A stretch of DNA of 64,000 nt from Pontibacillus chungwhensis BH030062 (GCF_000770675.1 NZ_AVBG01000006.1:62001-126000), one strand, 5' to 3'; shown: positions 34,812 through 45,400, counted from the first letter of the stretch. Numbers and translations: made by a program. The notes: generated from the sequence alone by a model not told the origin.

Positions 34812-36230
34812 ATGGGACAACCACAGAGGAAGAAATTAGATAAGACCCTGAAGCCCCACTGGGTTTGGGCAATTGCATTTGGTTCCGCCGTTGGGTGGGG
34901 TGCTTTTGTACTACCGACAGATTGGCTTCAAGGCAATGGGCCATTACCAGTAGTCATTGGTTTCTTGTTGGGAGCTATACTAATGACGGTAATCGGTGTA
35001 AGTTACGGATATCTCATTAAACAATTCCCTGTATCAGGGGGAGAATTTGCTTATGCTTATATTGGTTTTGGCAGAACCCATGCTTTCGTCGCAGGGTGGT
35101 TCTTAACGCTTGGTTACATATGTACAGTTGCATTAAATTCCTCGGCTCTTGCCTTACTAGGTAAGTTCTTATTCCCGAGTGTTGTAAAGGTCGTTCCCCT
35201 CTACACGATTGCAGGTTGGGACGTTTACCTCGGTGAGATCATTATTTCTACTGTTACATTGATTGTTTTTGCTTTCTTAAATATCCGAGGCGCCAGCTTT
35301 TCTGGTCGTTCTCAATTTATTTTTACAATGGTCTTACTATCCGGAGTCATTTTACTTGCGATCGGAGCGATTGTAAGCGATCAAGCGACTGCATCTAATA
35401 TGCAGCCACTTATTGATCCAAGTAAACCAGCTATTGCGTCGATCTTGGCAATCGTAGCTATCACTCCTTGGGCATATCTTGGGTTTGATAATATACCTCA
35501 GGCTGCAGAGGAATTCGATTTTCCTCCTAACAAGGCCTTTAAATTAATCGTTTATGCATTGCTTGCTGCAGGACTTGCTTATTCTGTTATGGTGCTTACC
35601 GTTTCTAGTTTAGCTCCTTGGCAAGAATTAGCCGGATCAGCTTCTGCGTGGGCAACAGGTGACGCTATTGACAGCATATTCGGTCGCCTTGGCATATTTA
35701 TTATCGCTACAGCATTAATTATGGGTATTTTCACAGGCTTAAACGGATTCTATCTATCCTCAAGTCGTTTAATGTTTGCGATGGGACGTGCTCGTGTTTT
35801 ACCACAAATGTTCCACCGTCTACACCCGAAATACAACACACCTTATGTAGGGATTATCTTTACATCCATTCTATGCTTAATTGCACCATGGTTCGGTCGT
35901 GAAGTACTATTATGGATTGTAGATATGTCATCCATTGGTGTAACCATTGCATACTTCTATTGCTGTGCAACAGCATTCCGTATGTCGACATCAAAAGTTC
36001 AGAAGACCTTTGCTACTTTAGGGATTATCAGTGCCGCTACATTCTTCTTCTTATTAACAATGTGGTTCTTAGATTCTTCTCTATCTGCTCCATCCTACAT
36101 CGCATTAGCTGTTTGGGCAGGACTAGGACTTCTCTTCTATCTCTTTAAACAAAAAGAGTACAATGCTATACCACGCAAAGAATTGAACTACTTGATCACA
36201 GAAAAAGAAGAAATCCCGCAAAACAAATAA
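34812..36230 (+). CDS. APC-family amino acid permease
   Basis: 472 residues with about 12 hydrophobic segments. The N-terminal HWVWAIAFGSAVGWGAFVLP carries the glycine-rich unwound helix of APC transporters, and KQFPVSGGEFAYAYIGFG, near residues 75-92, is the conserved second-helix region. It resembles YjeM/YbeC-type permeases of amino acids or amines; the substrate is not evident. It is a single-gene unit with its own terminator. The Shine-Dalgarno AGGAGG is rather far (13 bases) from the ATG. Confidence 0.85.
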   Translation: MGQPQRKKLDKTLKPHWVWAIAFGSAVGWGAFVLPTDWLQGNGPLPVVIGFLLGAILMTVIGVSYGYLIKQFPVSGGEFAYAYIGFGRTHAFVAGWFLTLGYICTVALNSSALALLGKFLFPSVVKVVPLYTIAGWDVYLGEIIISTVTLIVFAFLNIRGASFSGRSQFIFTMVLLSGVILLAIGAIVSDQATASNMQPLIDPSKPAIASILAIVAITPWAYLGFDNIPQAAEEFDFPPNKAFKLIVYALLAAGLAYSVMVLTVSSLAPWQELAGSASAWATGDAIDSIFGRLGIFIIATALIMGIFTGLNGFYLSSSRLMFAMGRARVLPQMFHRLHPKYNTPYVGIIFTSILCLIAPWFGREVLLWIVDMSSIGVTIAYFYCCATAFRMSTSKVQKTFATLGIISAATFFFLLTMWFLDSSLSAPSYIALAVWAGLGLLFYLFKQKEYNAIPRKELNYLITEKEEIPQNK

Positions 36231-36238
36231 AATCAACC

Positions 36239-36276
36239 AAAAGCCAACCGCTCAAAATCCAGCGGTTGGCTTTTTT
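36239..36276 (+). terminator. Terminator downstream of the APC permease gene
   Basis: 13-bp stem AAAGCCAACCGCT with its complement, 8-nt loop, followed by TTTTTT. Confidence 0.93.
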
Positions 36277-36313
36277 CATTCCTCTAACACACTACCACTG
36301 TAAAGCCCCACAT

Positions 36314-36402
36314 GGTGCCAAACACCCTTCAGCTCTGTAAAGAATCACAGCGTGCCAGACACCCTGCAGTGCTTTAAAAGGCTGCAGGGTGTCTGGCACG
36401 CT
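36314..36402. repeat. REP-like array, 3 cores, last two forming a perfect palindrome
   Basis: Cores GGTGCCAAACACC at 36314, CGTGCCAGACACC at 36351 and GGTGTCTGGCACG at 36388, each 37 bp apart. Cores two and three lie in opposite orientation and, with flanks, form a perfect 21-bp inverted repeat (36349-36369 with 36382-36402) around a 12-nt loop. This is the bipartite palindrome expected for a REP pair. Confidence 0.93.
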
Positions 36403-36548
36403 TTAGTTCTTTAGTGCAGTAAGGTTTGTGACGGTTGGGGGATATATTACAGGATTCACGTCTTTTGTCCTTGTTTTTGTTAAGGGGTGTTTACATTTGA
36501 GTCTTTGGGATGAATTTGTAATTTTTACTAAAATGATTATTTTGTCAG

Positions 36549-36562
36549 TGCAATCGGTTCCA
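36549..36562 (+). promoter_or_regulatory. cre-type operator upstream of the GH31 gene
   Basis: TGCAATCGGTTCCA fits the catabolite-responsive element consensus TGNAANCGNTNNCA at every fixed position. It lies 156 bp upstream of the GH31 start. CcpA repression by preferred sugars is the expected effect. Confidence 0.75.
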
Positions 36563-36656
36563 TCCTTGCCAATACAAGCGTATAGTGCTTTATGCCCCTC
36601 TATTTCAGAAGAATTACAACCATTGCAACACTTGTAAAACCCCTATATATTAGTAA

Positions 36657-36670
36657 GGCAATCGATTGCA
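36657..36670 (+). promoter_or_regulatory. Second LacI/CcpA-type operator upstream of the GH31 gene
   Basis: GGCAATCGATTGCA differs from the cre consensus at one position and contains the perfect palindrome GCAATCGATTGC. It could bind CcpA or a local LacI-family regulator such as a MalR-like protein. It lies about 50 bp upstream of the GH31 start, in the likely leader. Confidence 0.65.
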
Positions 36671-36717
36671 CAAATAAATCTACACAAAAATTCTACTTTT
36701 ACGAGGTGACAGATCAC

Positions 36718-39255
36718 ATGTACAAACCATCTAAGCGCCTGACCCGCTTATTCGCTACAACGGCAATTGCTGCAACGGTATTCACTGCAGCTGCACCTAA
36801 CGTTCTAGCCGTGACACAACCACATCCCGACCAAGAGCTAAATCAAGAAAATGTTAAGAAGCAAATGGAAGTTCAATCCGTTGAGCAACTAGAAGACGGT
36901 GTGAAACTAACCCTAACGGACCAGAAAGAAGCCTACATACGTTTATTCGCTGAAGATATGGCGAAGGTTTCGATCCTAGAGCAAGGTGAAGAAGAGTACT
37001 TCTCTGAAGGAATTGCAAAGAAAGAATGGGACGCTCCTTCTTTTGACGTAGAAGATGAAGGAAATGTTGTAACCCTTTCTACTGATGAAATTACGGTTAA
37101 GATTAAAAAGCAGCCGTTCGGGGTTAAATTCCTAGATAAAGAAGGCAACGTCATTAACGAAGATTACATGCAAAACGGTTCTGGTTACGACGAGGATAAG
37201 CCATATGTTTACAAGAAGACAAACAAAGATGAAGCATTCTACGGTTTCGGTGAACAAGCTGGCCTTAACGTGAACCAACGCGGTGAGAGCATCGGTATGT
37301 TCAACACAGATGCTTATGCTTATCAGACAGACACGAAGTATCTTTACACTTCCATTCCATTCTTCATGGGTCTGAAAAATGATAAAGCGTACGGAATCTT
37401 TTTCGATAACTCCAACCGTTCTTATTTTGAAATGGCTTCAGAAAGCGACGATTACTACTACTTCTACGCAGATGACGGGAAGTTAACGTACTACTTCATG
37501 TACGGACCTGAAATTCAAGATGTGTTAGATCGTTACACAGAACTTACAGGAAAAATGGAGAAACCAGCTAAGTGGACTCTTGGCCTGCATCAAAGTAAAT
37601 GGGGTTACACAGCTGAAGAGATTGAGAATGTTGCCAAAACATACCGCGAGAAAGAAATTCCGCTAGATACGATGCACTTTGATATCGACTACATGGATGA
37701 GTACCGCGTATATACATGGGCTGACGATTACGCAAGCGAAGAACTTCATAACAATCTAGACAATATGAACTTCCATAAAATCGCCATCAATGACCCAGCT
37801 GTTAAGAAAGACCCAGGTTACTTCATGTACGACGAAGGAACAGCGAACGATTACTGGGCGAAAAATCCAGACGGGACCAATTTCGTAGGTGAAGTTTGGC
37901 CTGGTGACTCTGTATTCCCTGACTTTTCTAAAGAAGAAGTTCGTGACTGGTGGGCTGACCACTCGAAAATCCTTTATGATCAAGGCATTGACGGCATATG
38001 GAACGACATGAACGAACCGGCTGTATTTGATGGTCCATACCACACGGCTCCACTTGATGTAACATTCGGCGAAGGTGAGAATCAGCGTACACACGCAGAG
38101 TATCATAACCTTTATGGCCATGATGAAGCAGAAGCAACATACGAAGGTGCCTTGCAACACAATCCTGAAGAGCGTCCATTCGTACTGACTCGTGACATGT
38201 ACGCAGGAACACAGCGCTACGCAGCTCTTTGGACAGGTGATAACGTAAGCCAATGGGATCACCTTCAAATGTCCATCCCAATGAACGCAAACGTTGGTCT
38301 TTCTGGTCAGCCGTTCGTAGGTAACGATATCGGTGGTTTCGCAGATCGTCCAGACGCTGAAATGTACGCTCGTTGGATCGAAGTTGGCGCATTCCTGCCA
38401 TTCTCCCGCGTTCACTATGACAGTGATTCAAAAGCAGCGGTGAAACAAGGGCAAGAGCCTTGGGCATTCGGAAAAGAAGTTGAAGACATTAGTAAGAAAT
38501 ACATCGAAATGCGCTATAAGCTAATGCCTTACCTATACAACACATTTGTTGAAGCAGCTGAAACAGGCTCCCCTGTTCAACAGCCACTTGTGTACCAATT
38601 CCAAGAAGATGAGAACACGTACAACATTAGCGATCAGTTCATGTTCGGTGAAGAAATGATGCTTGCTCCTGTTGTGAAAGAAGGACAAACAGAGCGTGAT
38701 GTTTACCTTCCTGAAGGTGAAACATGGGTAGATTATTGGACTGGCGAAGAGTATCAAGGCGGCCAGACGATTCACACGGCAGCTAAACTTGACCACCTGC
38801 CAATATACGTGAAGAAGGATGCAATGATCCCTACACGTGAAGTACAGCAATACACAGATGAAAAACCGTTAGAAAATCTTGTTCTTGATACGTACCTATC
38901 TGAAGAAGCTAGCTACTCCTTCTATGAAGACGATGGTGCTACACTTGATTACAAAGACGGTGAGTACAACATTACGAACCTTAACGTCGTTCGTAAAGGT
39001 AAGCACATCGAGTTCACACAAAGTAAAGAAGCAACTGGCTATGACAGTGAGCTTGACTCTTACACACTTAAGTTAAACAATGAAAAAGCTCCGAAGAAAA
39101 TTAAAGCAGCTCGAGCGAAATACACTGAAGTATCTTCTGTAGAAGAAGTAAAAGCTCAGCAAGAAACGTATTTCTTTGATAAAGAAACAAGTACCCTTTA
39201 TGTAACCGTACCTGCTGATGAGCGTCATAAAGTTAAAATCTTTAGCGGCAAATAA
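36718..39255 (+). CDS. Secreted glycoside hydrolase family 31 alpha-glucosidase / glucosyltransferase
   Basis: 845 residues. Signal peptide about 1-31 (RLFATTAIAATVFTAAAPNVLA). N-terminal beta domain, then the GH31 barrel with the nucleophile Asp in GIWNDMNEPAVF and the acid/base Asp in ALWTGDNVSQWDHL, plus GNDIGGFADRPDAEMYARW. C-terminal beta domains follow. It acts on alpha-glucans or oligosaccharides outside the cell, as hydrolase or 6-alpha-glucosyltransferase. The open frame begins at 36592, but GAGGTGA precedes the ATG at 36718, where the signal peptide starts. A GH66 gene follows after a terminator. Confidence 0.93.
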   Translation: MYKPSKRLTRLFATTAIAATVFTAAAPNVLAVTQPHPDQELNQENVKKQMEVQSVEQLEDGVKLTLTDQKEAYIRLFAEDMAKVSILEQGEEEYFSEGIAKKEWDAPSFDVEDEGNVVTLSTDEITVKIKKQPFGVKFLDKEGNVINEDYMQNGSGYDEDKPYVYKKTNKDEAFYGFGEQAGLNVNQRGESIGMFNTDAYAYQTDTKYLYTSIPFFMGLKNDKAYGIFFDNSNRSYFEMASESDDYYYFYADDGKLTYYFMYGPEIQDVLDRYTELTGKMEKPAKWTLGLHQSKWGYTAEEIENVAKTYREKEIPLDTMHFDIDYMDEYRVYTWADDYASEELHNNLDNMNFHKIAINDPAVKKDPGYFMYDEGTANDYWAKNPDGTNFVGEVWPGDSVFPDFSKEEVRDWWADHSKILYDQGIDGIWNDMNEPAVFDGPYHTAPLDVTFGEGENQRTHAEYHNLYGHDEAEATYEGALQHNPEERPFVLTRDMYAGTQRYAALWTGDNVSQWDHLQMSIPMNANVGLSGQPFVGNDIGGFADRPDAEMYARWIEVGAFLPFSRVHYDSDSKAAVKQGQEPWAFGKEVEDISKKYIEMRYKLMPYLYNTFVEAAETGSPVQQPLVYQFQEDENTYNISDQFMFGEEMMLAPVVKEGQTERDVYLPEGETWVDYWTGEEYQGGQTIHTAAKLDHLPIYVKKDAMIPTREVQQYTDEKPLENLVLDTYLSEEASYSFYEDDGATLDYKDGEYNITNLNVVRKGKHIEFTQSKEATGYDSELDSYTLKLNNEKAPKKIKAARAKYTEVSSVEEVKAQQETYFFDKETSTLYVTVPADERHKVKIFSGK

Positions 39256-39427
39256 GAATGATCACAACACCCTAACTTGCTTAACATTTTTAACAGATAA
39301 AAAAGTACCGGCACCCCCTTACCTTTTCAAATACTTGCGAATTGTATAAGGATTGCCTGTACCACTCACATCTGAAAAATGGTAAAGTGTTATAGGGAGC
39401 ATATCATGCTAATGTAAAAGCCATCTT

Positions 39428-39455
39428 AAGACTAACAGGCCTTCCTGTTAGTCTT
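39428..39455 (+). terminator. Terminator between the GH31 and GH66 genes
   Basis: 12-bp perfect stem AAGACTAACAGG with its complement, 4-nt loop, followed by TTTCTTTC. Confidence 0.9.
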
Positions 39456-39493
39456 TTTCTTTCAAAAAAATCGAACATAAAGGAGGGAATGGG

Positions 39494-41287
39494 ATGAAAA
39501 AGAAACTCTTATTGCCGCTTATTTTTCTAGGTGTCCTTATCCTTTTACTTATACCGGCAAGATTCCTATGGTCCGAAGACGAAACATTTGAACCCCCTAA
39601 TGAAAAATCCCCAGTTACGGATATTACAGTAGACACGATTCAAACCAATTTAGCAAGGTACGAACCTGGCCAACCGATTAAGTTTGATGCTGAACTCTCT
39701 GAGAAACCAAAGAACAGTTTAGACATGAAGATTACGTATTATCATCTCAACGACGTTGTCCATGAAAAGATCATCCAAGTTGATGAAAAAAAGATCAGCT
39801 GGGAGTGGACAGCTCCTGAAGAAGACTTTACAGGTTATTATGTTGAAGTAAGTCCTCTTCATAACCAAGACGGCAATTCAACGATCGGGCTTGATGTTTC
39901 TTCTTCATGGGACAAGTTTCCTCGTTACGGTTTCTTGTCTGATTTCTCCGAGAAACCTGAAGAGGAGCAAAAGTCAATCATCAACCAGCTCAACCGATAC
40001 CATATTAACGGCTTACAGTTCTATGATTGGCATGACGAGCATCACCAGCCTCTTAAGCCAGAAGATGACAAGCCCCTTTCCTCATGGAAGAATATCGCCA
40101 ACCAACCCGTCTCATATGGAACGGTTCAATCTTATATCGATTTAGCTCATAACAAGAGTATGATGGCAATGTCGTACAATTTGCTATACGGAGCCCTTTC
40201 TGAAGCGACAGAAGATGGGGTAAAAAAAGAATGGCGTTTATTCAAAGATCAAGAACAGGTAAAGTACGCCGTTCACGAACTCCCTGATGACTGGAAAAGC
40301 GACATTTACTTAACGAACCCGTCTAACGGAAGTTGGCAGAACTATATTTTCGATCAGCAACAAACCGTTTTTGACCATTTAACATTTGATGGATGGCACA
40401 TCGACCAGCTCGGCTCTAGAGGAGATGTGTATGATTACAACGGGGATCCAGTTGCTCTCGACGAAACGTTCAAGGGCTTCTTGGAAAATGCTTATGAAAC
40501 ATTCGAAGATAAACAGCTTGTGATGAACGCTGTCAATCAGTTTGGCCAGAAGCAAATCGCCAACTCCTCTGCACCGTTCTTATATACAGAGTTGTGGAAT
40601 CCGTTTAAATCTTACGAAGAGTTAAACAAGGTACTTAAAGAAAACGAAAAGCTATCTGAAGGTAAGAAAAACACTGTGTTAGCAGCTTATATGAATTACG
40701 ACAAGTCTAACCAGGAAGGAACGTTTAACACACCTGGTATCCTATACACAGATGCACTGATTTTCGCTCAAGGCGGTGCTCATCTAGAGTTAGGAGAGCA
40801 CATGCTTTCAAAAGAATACTTCCCTCATAATAAGTTGGAGATGTCTGAGGAGCTAAAGAACAAGATGGTCAGTTATTACGACTTCATGGTGGGATACGAA
40901 AACCTCTTGCGCGATGGTGTTTCATCAGCTCCGTTAGAGATCACAACAGAGAATTGGGTTCGCTTAACTTCTCAACCTGAAAAGGGGCAAATTTATACCT
41001 TTGCTAAAAAGCAGGACAACCGAAAAATCGTCCACTTCCTGAATTACTTTGACGCGACTCATATGAACTGGCGTGATACAAACGGCACGCAATCGGAACC
41101 TTCCGTGAAAGGCGATCTTACTGTCACGATTCAGGAAGAGAAAGAAGTAGACGAAGTATGGATAGCCTCACCAGACTGGAATGAAGGCCTTCCAACCAAA
41201 CTGAACTTCACCCAAGAAGATGGCGAATTAACACTCACCATCCCCAAAATCAAATACTGGGACATGGTCGTCCTCGAATACAACTAA
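39494..41287 (+). CDS. Glycoside hydrolase family 66 enzyme (dextranase / cycloisomaltooligosaccharide glucanotransferase type), membrane anchored
   Basis: 597 residues. A strong N-terminal hydrophobic segment (LLLPLIFLGVLILLLIPA) without a clear cleavage site suggests an anchored outer-face enzyme. A short Ig-like region (residues about 40-130) precedes the GH66 barrel. The candidate nucleophile Asp is in FDGWHIDQLG and the acid/base Glu in FLYTELWNP. GH66 enzymes cleave alpha-1,6-glucan or cyclise it. At about 600 residues it is shorter than classical dextranases and lacks a CBM35 insertion as far as I can see. It fits with the GH31 enzyme upstream in isomalto-glucan metabolism. Confidence 0.87.
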   Translation: MKKKLLLPLIFLGVLILLLIPARFLWSEDETFEPPNEKSPVTDITVDTIQTNLARYEPGQPIKFDAELSEKPKNSLDMKITYYHLNDVVHEKIIQVDEKKISWEWTAPEEDFTGYYVEVSPLHNQDGNSTIGLDVSSSWDKFPRYGFLSDFSEKPEEEQKSIINQLNRYHINGLQFYDWHDEHHQPLKPEDDKPLSSWKNIANQPVSYGTVQSYIDLAHNKSMMAMSYNLLYGALSEATEDGVKKEWRLFKDQEQVKYAVHELPDDWKSDIYLTNPSNGSWQNYIFDQQQTVFDHLTFDGWHIDQLGSRGDVYDYNGDPVALDETFKGFLENAYETFEDKQLVMNAVNQFGQKQIANSSAPFLYTELWNPFKSYEELNKVLKENEKLSEGKKNTVLAAYMNYDKSNQEGTFNTPGILYTDALIFAQGGAHLELGEHMLSKEYFPHNKLEMSEELKNKMVSYYDFMVGYENLLRDGVSSAPLEITTENWVRLTSQPEKGQIYTFAKKQDNRKIVHFLNYFDATHMNWRDTNGTQSEPSVKGDLTVTIQEEKEVDEVWIASPDWNEGLPTKLNFTQEDGELTLTIPKIKYWDMVVLEYN

Positions 41288-41313
41288 AACAGCAACACTC
41301 TAAAGCAATGAAG

Positions 41314-41400
41314 CGTGTCTGGCACCCGCTGTTGCTTTACAGCGTTAACGCAAGAAACGGTGTCTGACACCCTTTATCATACTAAAGGGTGCCAGGCACC
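41314..41400. repeat. REP-like array, 3 cores
   Basis: Cores CGTGTCTGGCACC at 41314, GGTGTCTGACACC at 41359 and GGTGCCAGGCACC at 41388. Spacings are 45 and 29 bp, which together equal 2 x 37. Cores two and three with flanks form an imperfect 20-bp inverted repeat (AACGG...CCGTT) followed by T runs on the right. It lies between converging genes and may end transcription of both. Confidence 0.9.
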
Positions 41401-41406
41401 GTTTTT

Positions 41407-42162
41407 CTATAAGTGCTGGTTGAATGTCGGAATGGAGTCAAGAGATGGTCCTTCTTTAATTTGCAGTGGCTTTAATAAGTTATCCATCCCAATTTCATCA
41501 CGAAGGGTAAGCAGTTCTGCTAATGAAAGGTTCGTATCCATTTGTTTAGTCAAATCGGTTGCGAGTTGTTTTAAGGAAAGAAGCGTAAGGAATGACATTT
41601 GGGTCATATTCTTCATTACCCCTGCTACATCTACACTCTCTGGATTTTCGAACGAGACACCTTCATCAGCTATTTTCCCCATAACCTCTTGAACGGCTGG
41701 GTTTTCCATCGTTTGATCCATCATATCCTTCATAGCTTCTTGATCGACACGAACATAGTAATCCACACTTCCACCTAATTGTTCTTCAAAGTTTTGAATC
41801 ATATCCGATGTGGACTTTTGCGCAGCAACCTCTTCCACATGAGAGACAAACACAGTATGTTGATTCGGTTTATAGGACAAAAGCGCAAGATTTGCTTTCT
41901 GTTCATTAATATCTTGAATCACTACGACCGACAAAGCATCCGATTCCATCCCTGGATCGTCTTCAATATCTAGCGGACTCACTTCAGGGAAATCATGACT
42001 AAATGAGCGCGTCTGGCTTTCAGCCGTTTCCTCTTTTGCTACTTTTTCACCTTCTTCTGTAGAAGAGCGCGTCCAAAAATCTTCATTTATTGTAATACCA
42101 GCCAAAAACAACAGTAGCGCAAGACTAAACAGGGACCTCCCAAATCGCGGCCTCATACACAT
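41407..42162 (-). CDS. Secreted or anchored LCP-like protein lacking the catalytic arginine motif
   Basis: 251 residues. N-terminal hydrophobic segment (LFSLALLLFLAGITINEDF), an acidic linker, then ALSVVVIQDINEQKANLALLSY and SVDYYVRVDQEAMKDMMDQ. These lie where LCP proteins have SILLLGVDD and DYYVRLNF, as in the tagU gene of this window. The LCP motif with IPRDS and the later Arg-rich segment are not present, so ligase activity is doubtful. Two ATG codons (42162 and 42156) are possible, and the second has better spacing from AAAGGA. Family assignment is my inference from pattern similarity. Confidence 0.6.
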   Translation of the reverse strand: MCMRPRFGRSLFSLALLLFLAGITINEDFWTRSSTEEGEKVAKEETAESQTRSFSHDFPEVSPLDIEDDPGMESDALSVVVIQDINEQKANLALLSYKPNQHTVFVSHVEEVAAQKSTSDMIQNFEEQLGGSVDYYVRVDQEAMKDMMDQTMENPAVQEVMGKIADEGVSFENPESVDVAGVMKNMTQMSFLTLLSLKQLATDLTKQMDTNLSLAELLTLRDEIGMDNLLKPLQIKEGPSLDSIPTFNQHL

Positions 42163-42267
42163 CGATCCTTTACCTTTTTACCATCCATTCTAGCCAAACT
42201 CCCCCACTCACATACCTACCATCCGAGCAAGAAAAAATGAGAGCTTTGGTCCTTTAGTGAGTCGCAG

Positions 42268-42354
42268 GGTGCCAGACACCCTTTAGCGCTCTACAGCATT
42301 GATGGGTGTCTGACACGCTTTAGTTCTGTACAGCAACAACGGGTGTCTGGCACG
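42268..42354. repeat. REP-like array, 3 cores 37 bp apart
   Basis: Cores GGTGCCAGACACC at 42268, GGTGTCTGACACG at 42305 and GGTGTCTGGCACG at 42342. All distances are 37 bp. It lies between the divergent LCP-like and SNF2 genes, so it sits in a promoter region. Confidence 0.93.
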
Positions 42355-42469
42355 CTTCATAGCTTTATCACACAAAAGTGAGGAGGGGAGTTTTGTGTTG
42401 GGGGTGGGTTGTGCGGTACAATGGCAGTATTGTATAAGTACGTTCATGGTTAGAAAGGGAGTCTTTTTG

Positions 42470-45400
42470 ATGATTGATATTACATCGACGGAAGTGTTGG
42501 AACTAAGCGGTTGGTTAACCTATCAGCGTGGTGCGAATTATTATCAGGATGGATTGGTGAAGTATATCAATCGTTATGTAGGGACGGACCCAAATCGCAC
42601 CTTCGTTCATGCGACTGTGGAAGGTAGCCGGATAGAGGATTATGAAGTTCATCTCACGTTTTCCACCCAATATGGAAACTACGAGCGCGGCCGTTGTACT
42701 TGCCCGGCTTACGCAGATGGACAGGCGATGTGTAAGCATATGGTCGCAGCTTTGCTTGAGACAATCGGTCGTTATACGAATAACACCACCGTGTGGAATA
42801 AACAGAATGATTCTCTCACAGAACGCGGCATTTTTGCTCAGCCATCTGCAACAGACACAGCCAAGCAACTGAACCTTGCTTCATCTTTTGTCGATGAACT
42901 CATGGACTACATGGCGAGTGAAGAGGACGAAGCTGGTCTCTTCCAGTCTTCAAAAGAACCCCTCTATCTCCAATTTGAGCTTGAGAATATCGCTTCTCGC
43001 TTCGCACAGCGAGACAGCGTTGAACTTTCCATGAAAGCAGGAACCTCAAGGCTTTATGTCGTTAAAGATCTGGCGGAGTTCATTGATGCATGGTACGAGC
43101 AGGAACCGCTCTACTTCACACAATATTATACGTACGATCCGGAACAGCAAATTATGGCCCCGGAGGATGCAGCCGTCTTAGAGAAGCTTTATCCTCTAGT
43201 CAAAAGCCAGCAAATGTACGCAGAAAATGATTTCTACCGCTCAAGCAGCTCAAAGAAAACGATTCGAATTCCAGATCAATTCCTGACAGAACTGCTGACT
43301 CTTTTTGAAGAATGTGACTCAGTTGTCTTGAAACATCATAAGTCAGAGATTCCGTTCAAAGTTGTGCACAATACATTCCCTGAAAGTTTCCTCTTATCAA
43401 AAGAAGGCGATAACTTCTCCCTTTCCATAGCTGATAATGGATTCTTAGCACAACCGATTGGAACGGCTCCTTACCTATATAAGGATGAGCTTATTTATAA
43501 AGTGAGCGACTCCTTACGCCCGACTGTTCTTCCGCTTTTCCACCATCTACGCGAGCAAAGCTCCAATCGCCAGCTTTTTGACCGAGAGCATATTGAGCAG
43601 CTCGCCGGAACGGTATTTCCGATATTGGAAGCTCACAATCTCCTCCAGGTGGACAGTGGAATAACGAGCCAGATAAAACGCTATGACCTGGCGCCTGTTA
43701 TGTATTTAAATGAGCAAGACGGAAGCTTACGGGCTGATCTTGAGTTCCACTATGGGGATGAAACGATTAATCCATTTACAGGTGGACGCCAGGACTCTGA
43801 ACAACTTTTATCCCGTAATATGAAAAAAGAACGCCAGATTATGAACCTAATTGAGCAGGCGAATTTCCACTGGAATGGGTCTGTCCTTTCTTTAAGTGGT
43901 AGTCAAAATTTGGGGCGCTTTTTCTACCGCATCTTACCGGAGCTAGAGAAGCGCGCAGATGTGTACAAGGCACCTGAAGTTGACGAAATGTACAGCAGCC
44001 TTCCTGAAGAGGTACCTGTTTCACTCGACGTTGATGAGAACTATGGCTGGTTCGAAGTACGTTTTCCAACTGATGACTTAACTGACGCTGATATTCAGCA
44101 GTTATTCCATTCATTAAAAGCTAAGGAAGACTATCACCAGCTTAGTAACGGGAAGATCTTATCGCTTGAAGACGATGCATGGGATAACACGCGCAGTCTT
44201 TTCGAAGACCTTGATCTTGATGGGAATGATATTCAGGACGGTGTGATGCACTTACCGAAGTACCGTGCACTCCAGGTGGACACTTCAACAGGTGTTAAAC
44301 AAAGTGAAGCGTTCCAAAAATTAATTGAGACCGTAAAAAGTCCGGAAACGTTAAATGAAACACCTCCAGACAAGTTACAGGCGAACCTTCGCGATTATCA
44401 GCTGCGAGGCTTTCAGTGGCTTCGCGCTTTGTCGCGACATGGTTTTGGCGGTGTGCTAGCAGATGAAATGGGGCTTGGGAAGACACTTCAGGGCCTCGCT
44501 TATATCGTAGCAGGCCGAGAAGAGCGCCCTGATGCCCATCCGTTTCTTGTTGTCGCGCCGGCTTCTCTCATTTATAACTGGGAACAAGAAGCGAAGAAGT
44601 TCACACCACACCTTAATATCCGCGTAGTGGCGGGCTCTAAGCAGGAGCGAAACGCCATCATTGAAGATTTAAGCGGTGTCGATTTAATCATTACATCGTA
44701 CTCGATGATTCGGAGAGATGTGGAGCAATACAAGGCTTATTACTTCCAAGGGATGCTTCTTGATGAAGCGCAGTCATTCAAGAACCATACATCCTTAACG
44801 TATAAAGCGATCCAAGGTGTTCGAGCTGAAACAGCTTTTGCTCTGACAGGTACTCCAGTTGAGAACAGGGCTGAGGAGCTATGGTCGCTCTTCTCTGTCG
44901 TTATGCCAGGGTTATTATACGATCGAAAAACGTTCAAGAACCTCCCTCAAGGTATGGTGCAGAAGAAGATCACGCCATTTGTTCTCCGCCGAACGAAGAA
45001 GGAAGTGTTAAAAGAACTTCCAGACAAGATTCAAACGGTGCGCTATACAGAGTTAACAAAAGAACAACGTCAACTTTATGTAGGATACCTCAACGAGGTG
45101 CAACGACAAACAAAGTCCCAGCTTCAAGGCGAAGGCTTCCAAGCAAACCGTATGCAAATCTTAAGCAACTTAACACGATTGAGACAGATTTGCTGCCACC
45201 CGTCCCTTTTCATGGAAAACTATCAAGGGGACTCAGGGAAGCTTGAAGAACTAAGAACGTTCATTCAAGAAGCGCATGCCAATGGCCAACGAATGCTCAT
45301 TTTCTCGCAGTTCACATCCATGCTTGGCTTAATTGCTAAAGTCGTTGAAGAAGAGAATCTCACTTACTTCTATCTAGACGGTTCCACCCCTTCACAAGAA

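Noticed and set aside
36428-36637. 69-residue frame upstream of the GH31 gene
   Set aside because: It covers the cre-type operator and promoter region, has no Shine-Dalgarno, and its product matches nothing I know.
37756-38467. Two long minus-strand frames inside the GH31 gene
   Set aside because: They are shadows of a highly biased coding sequence on the plus strand; the GH31 catalytic motifs lie in the plus frame.
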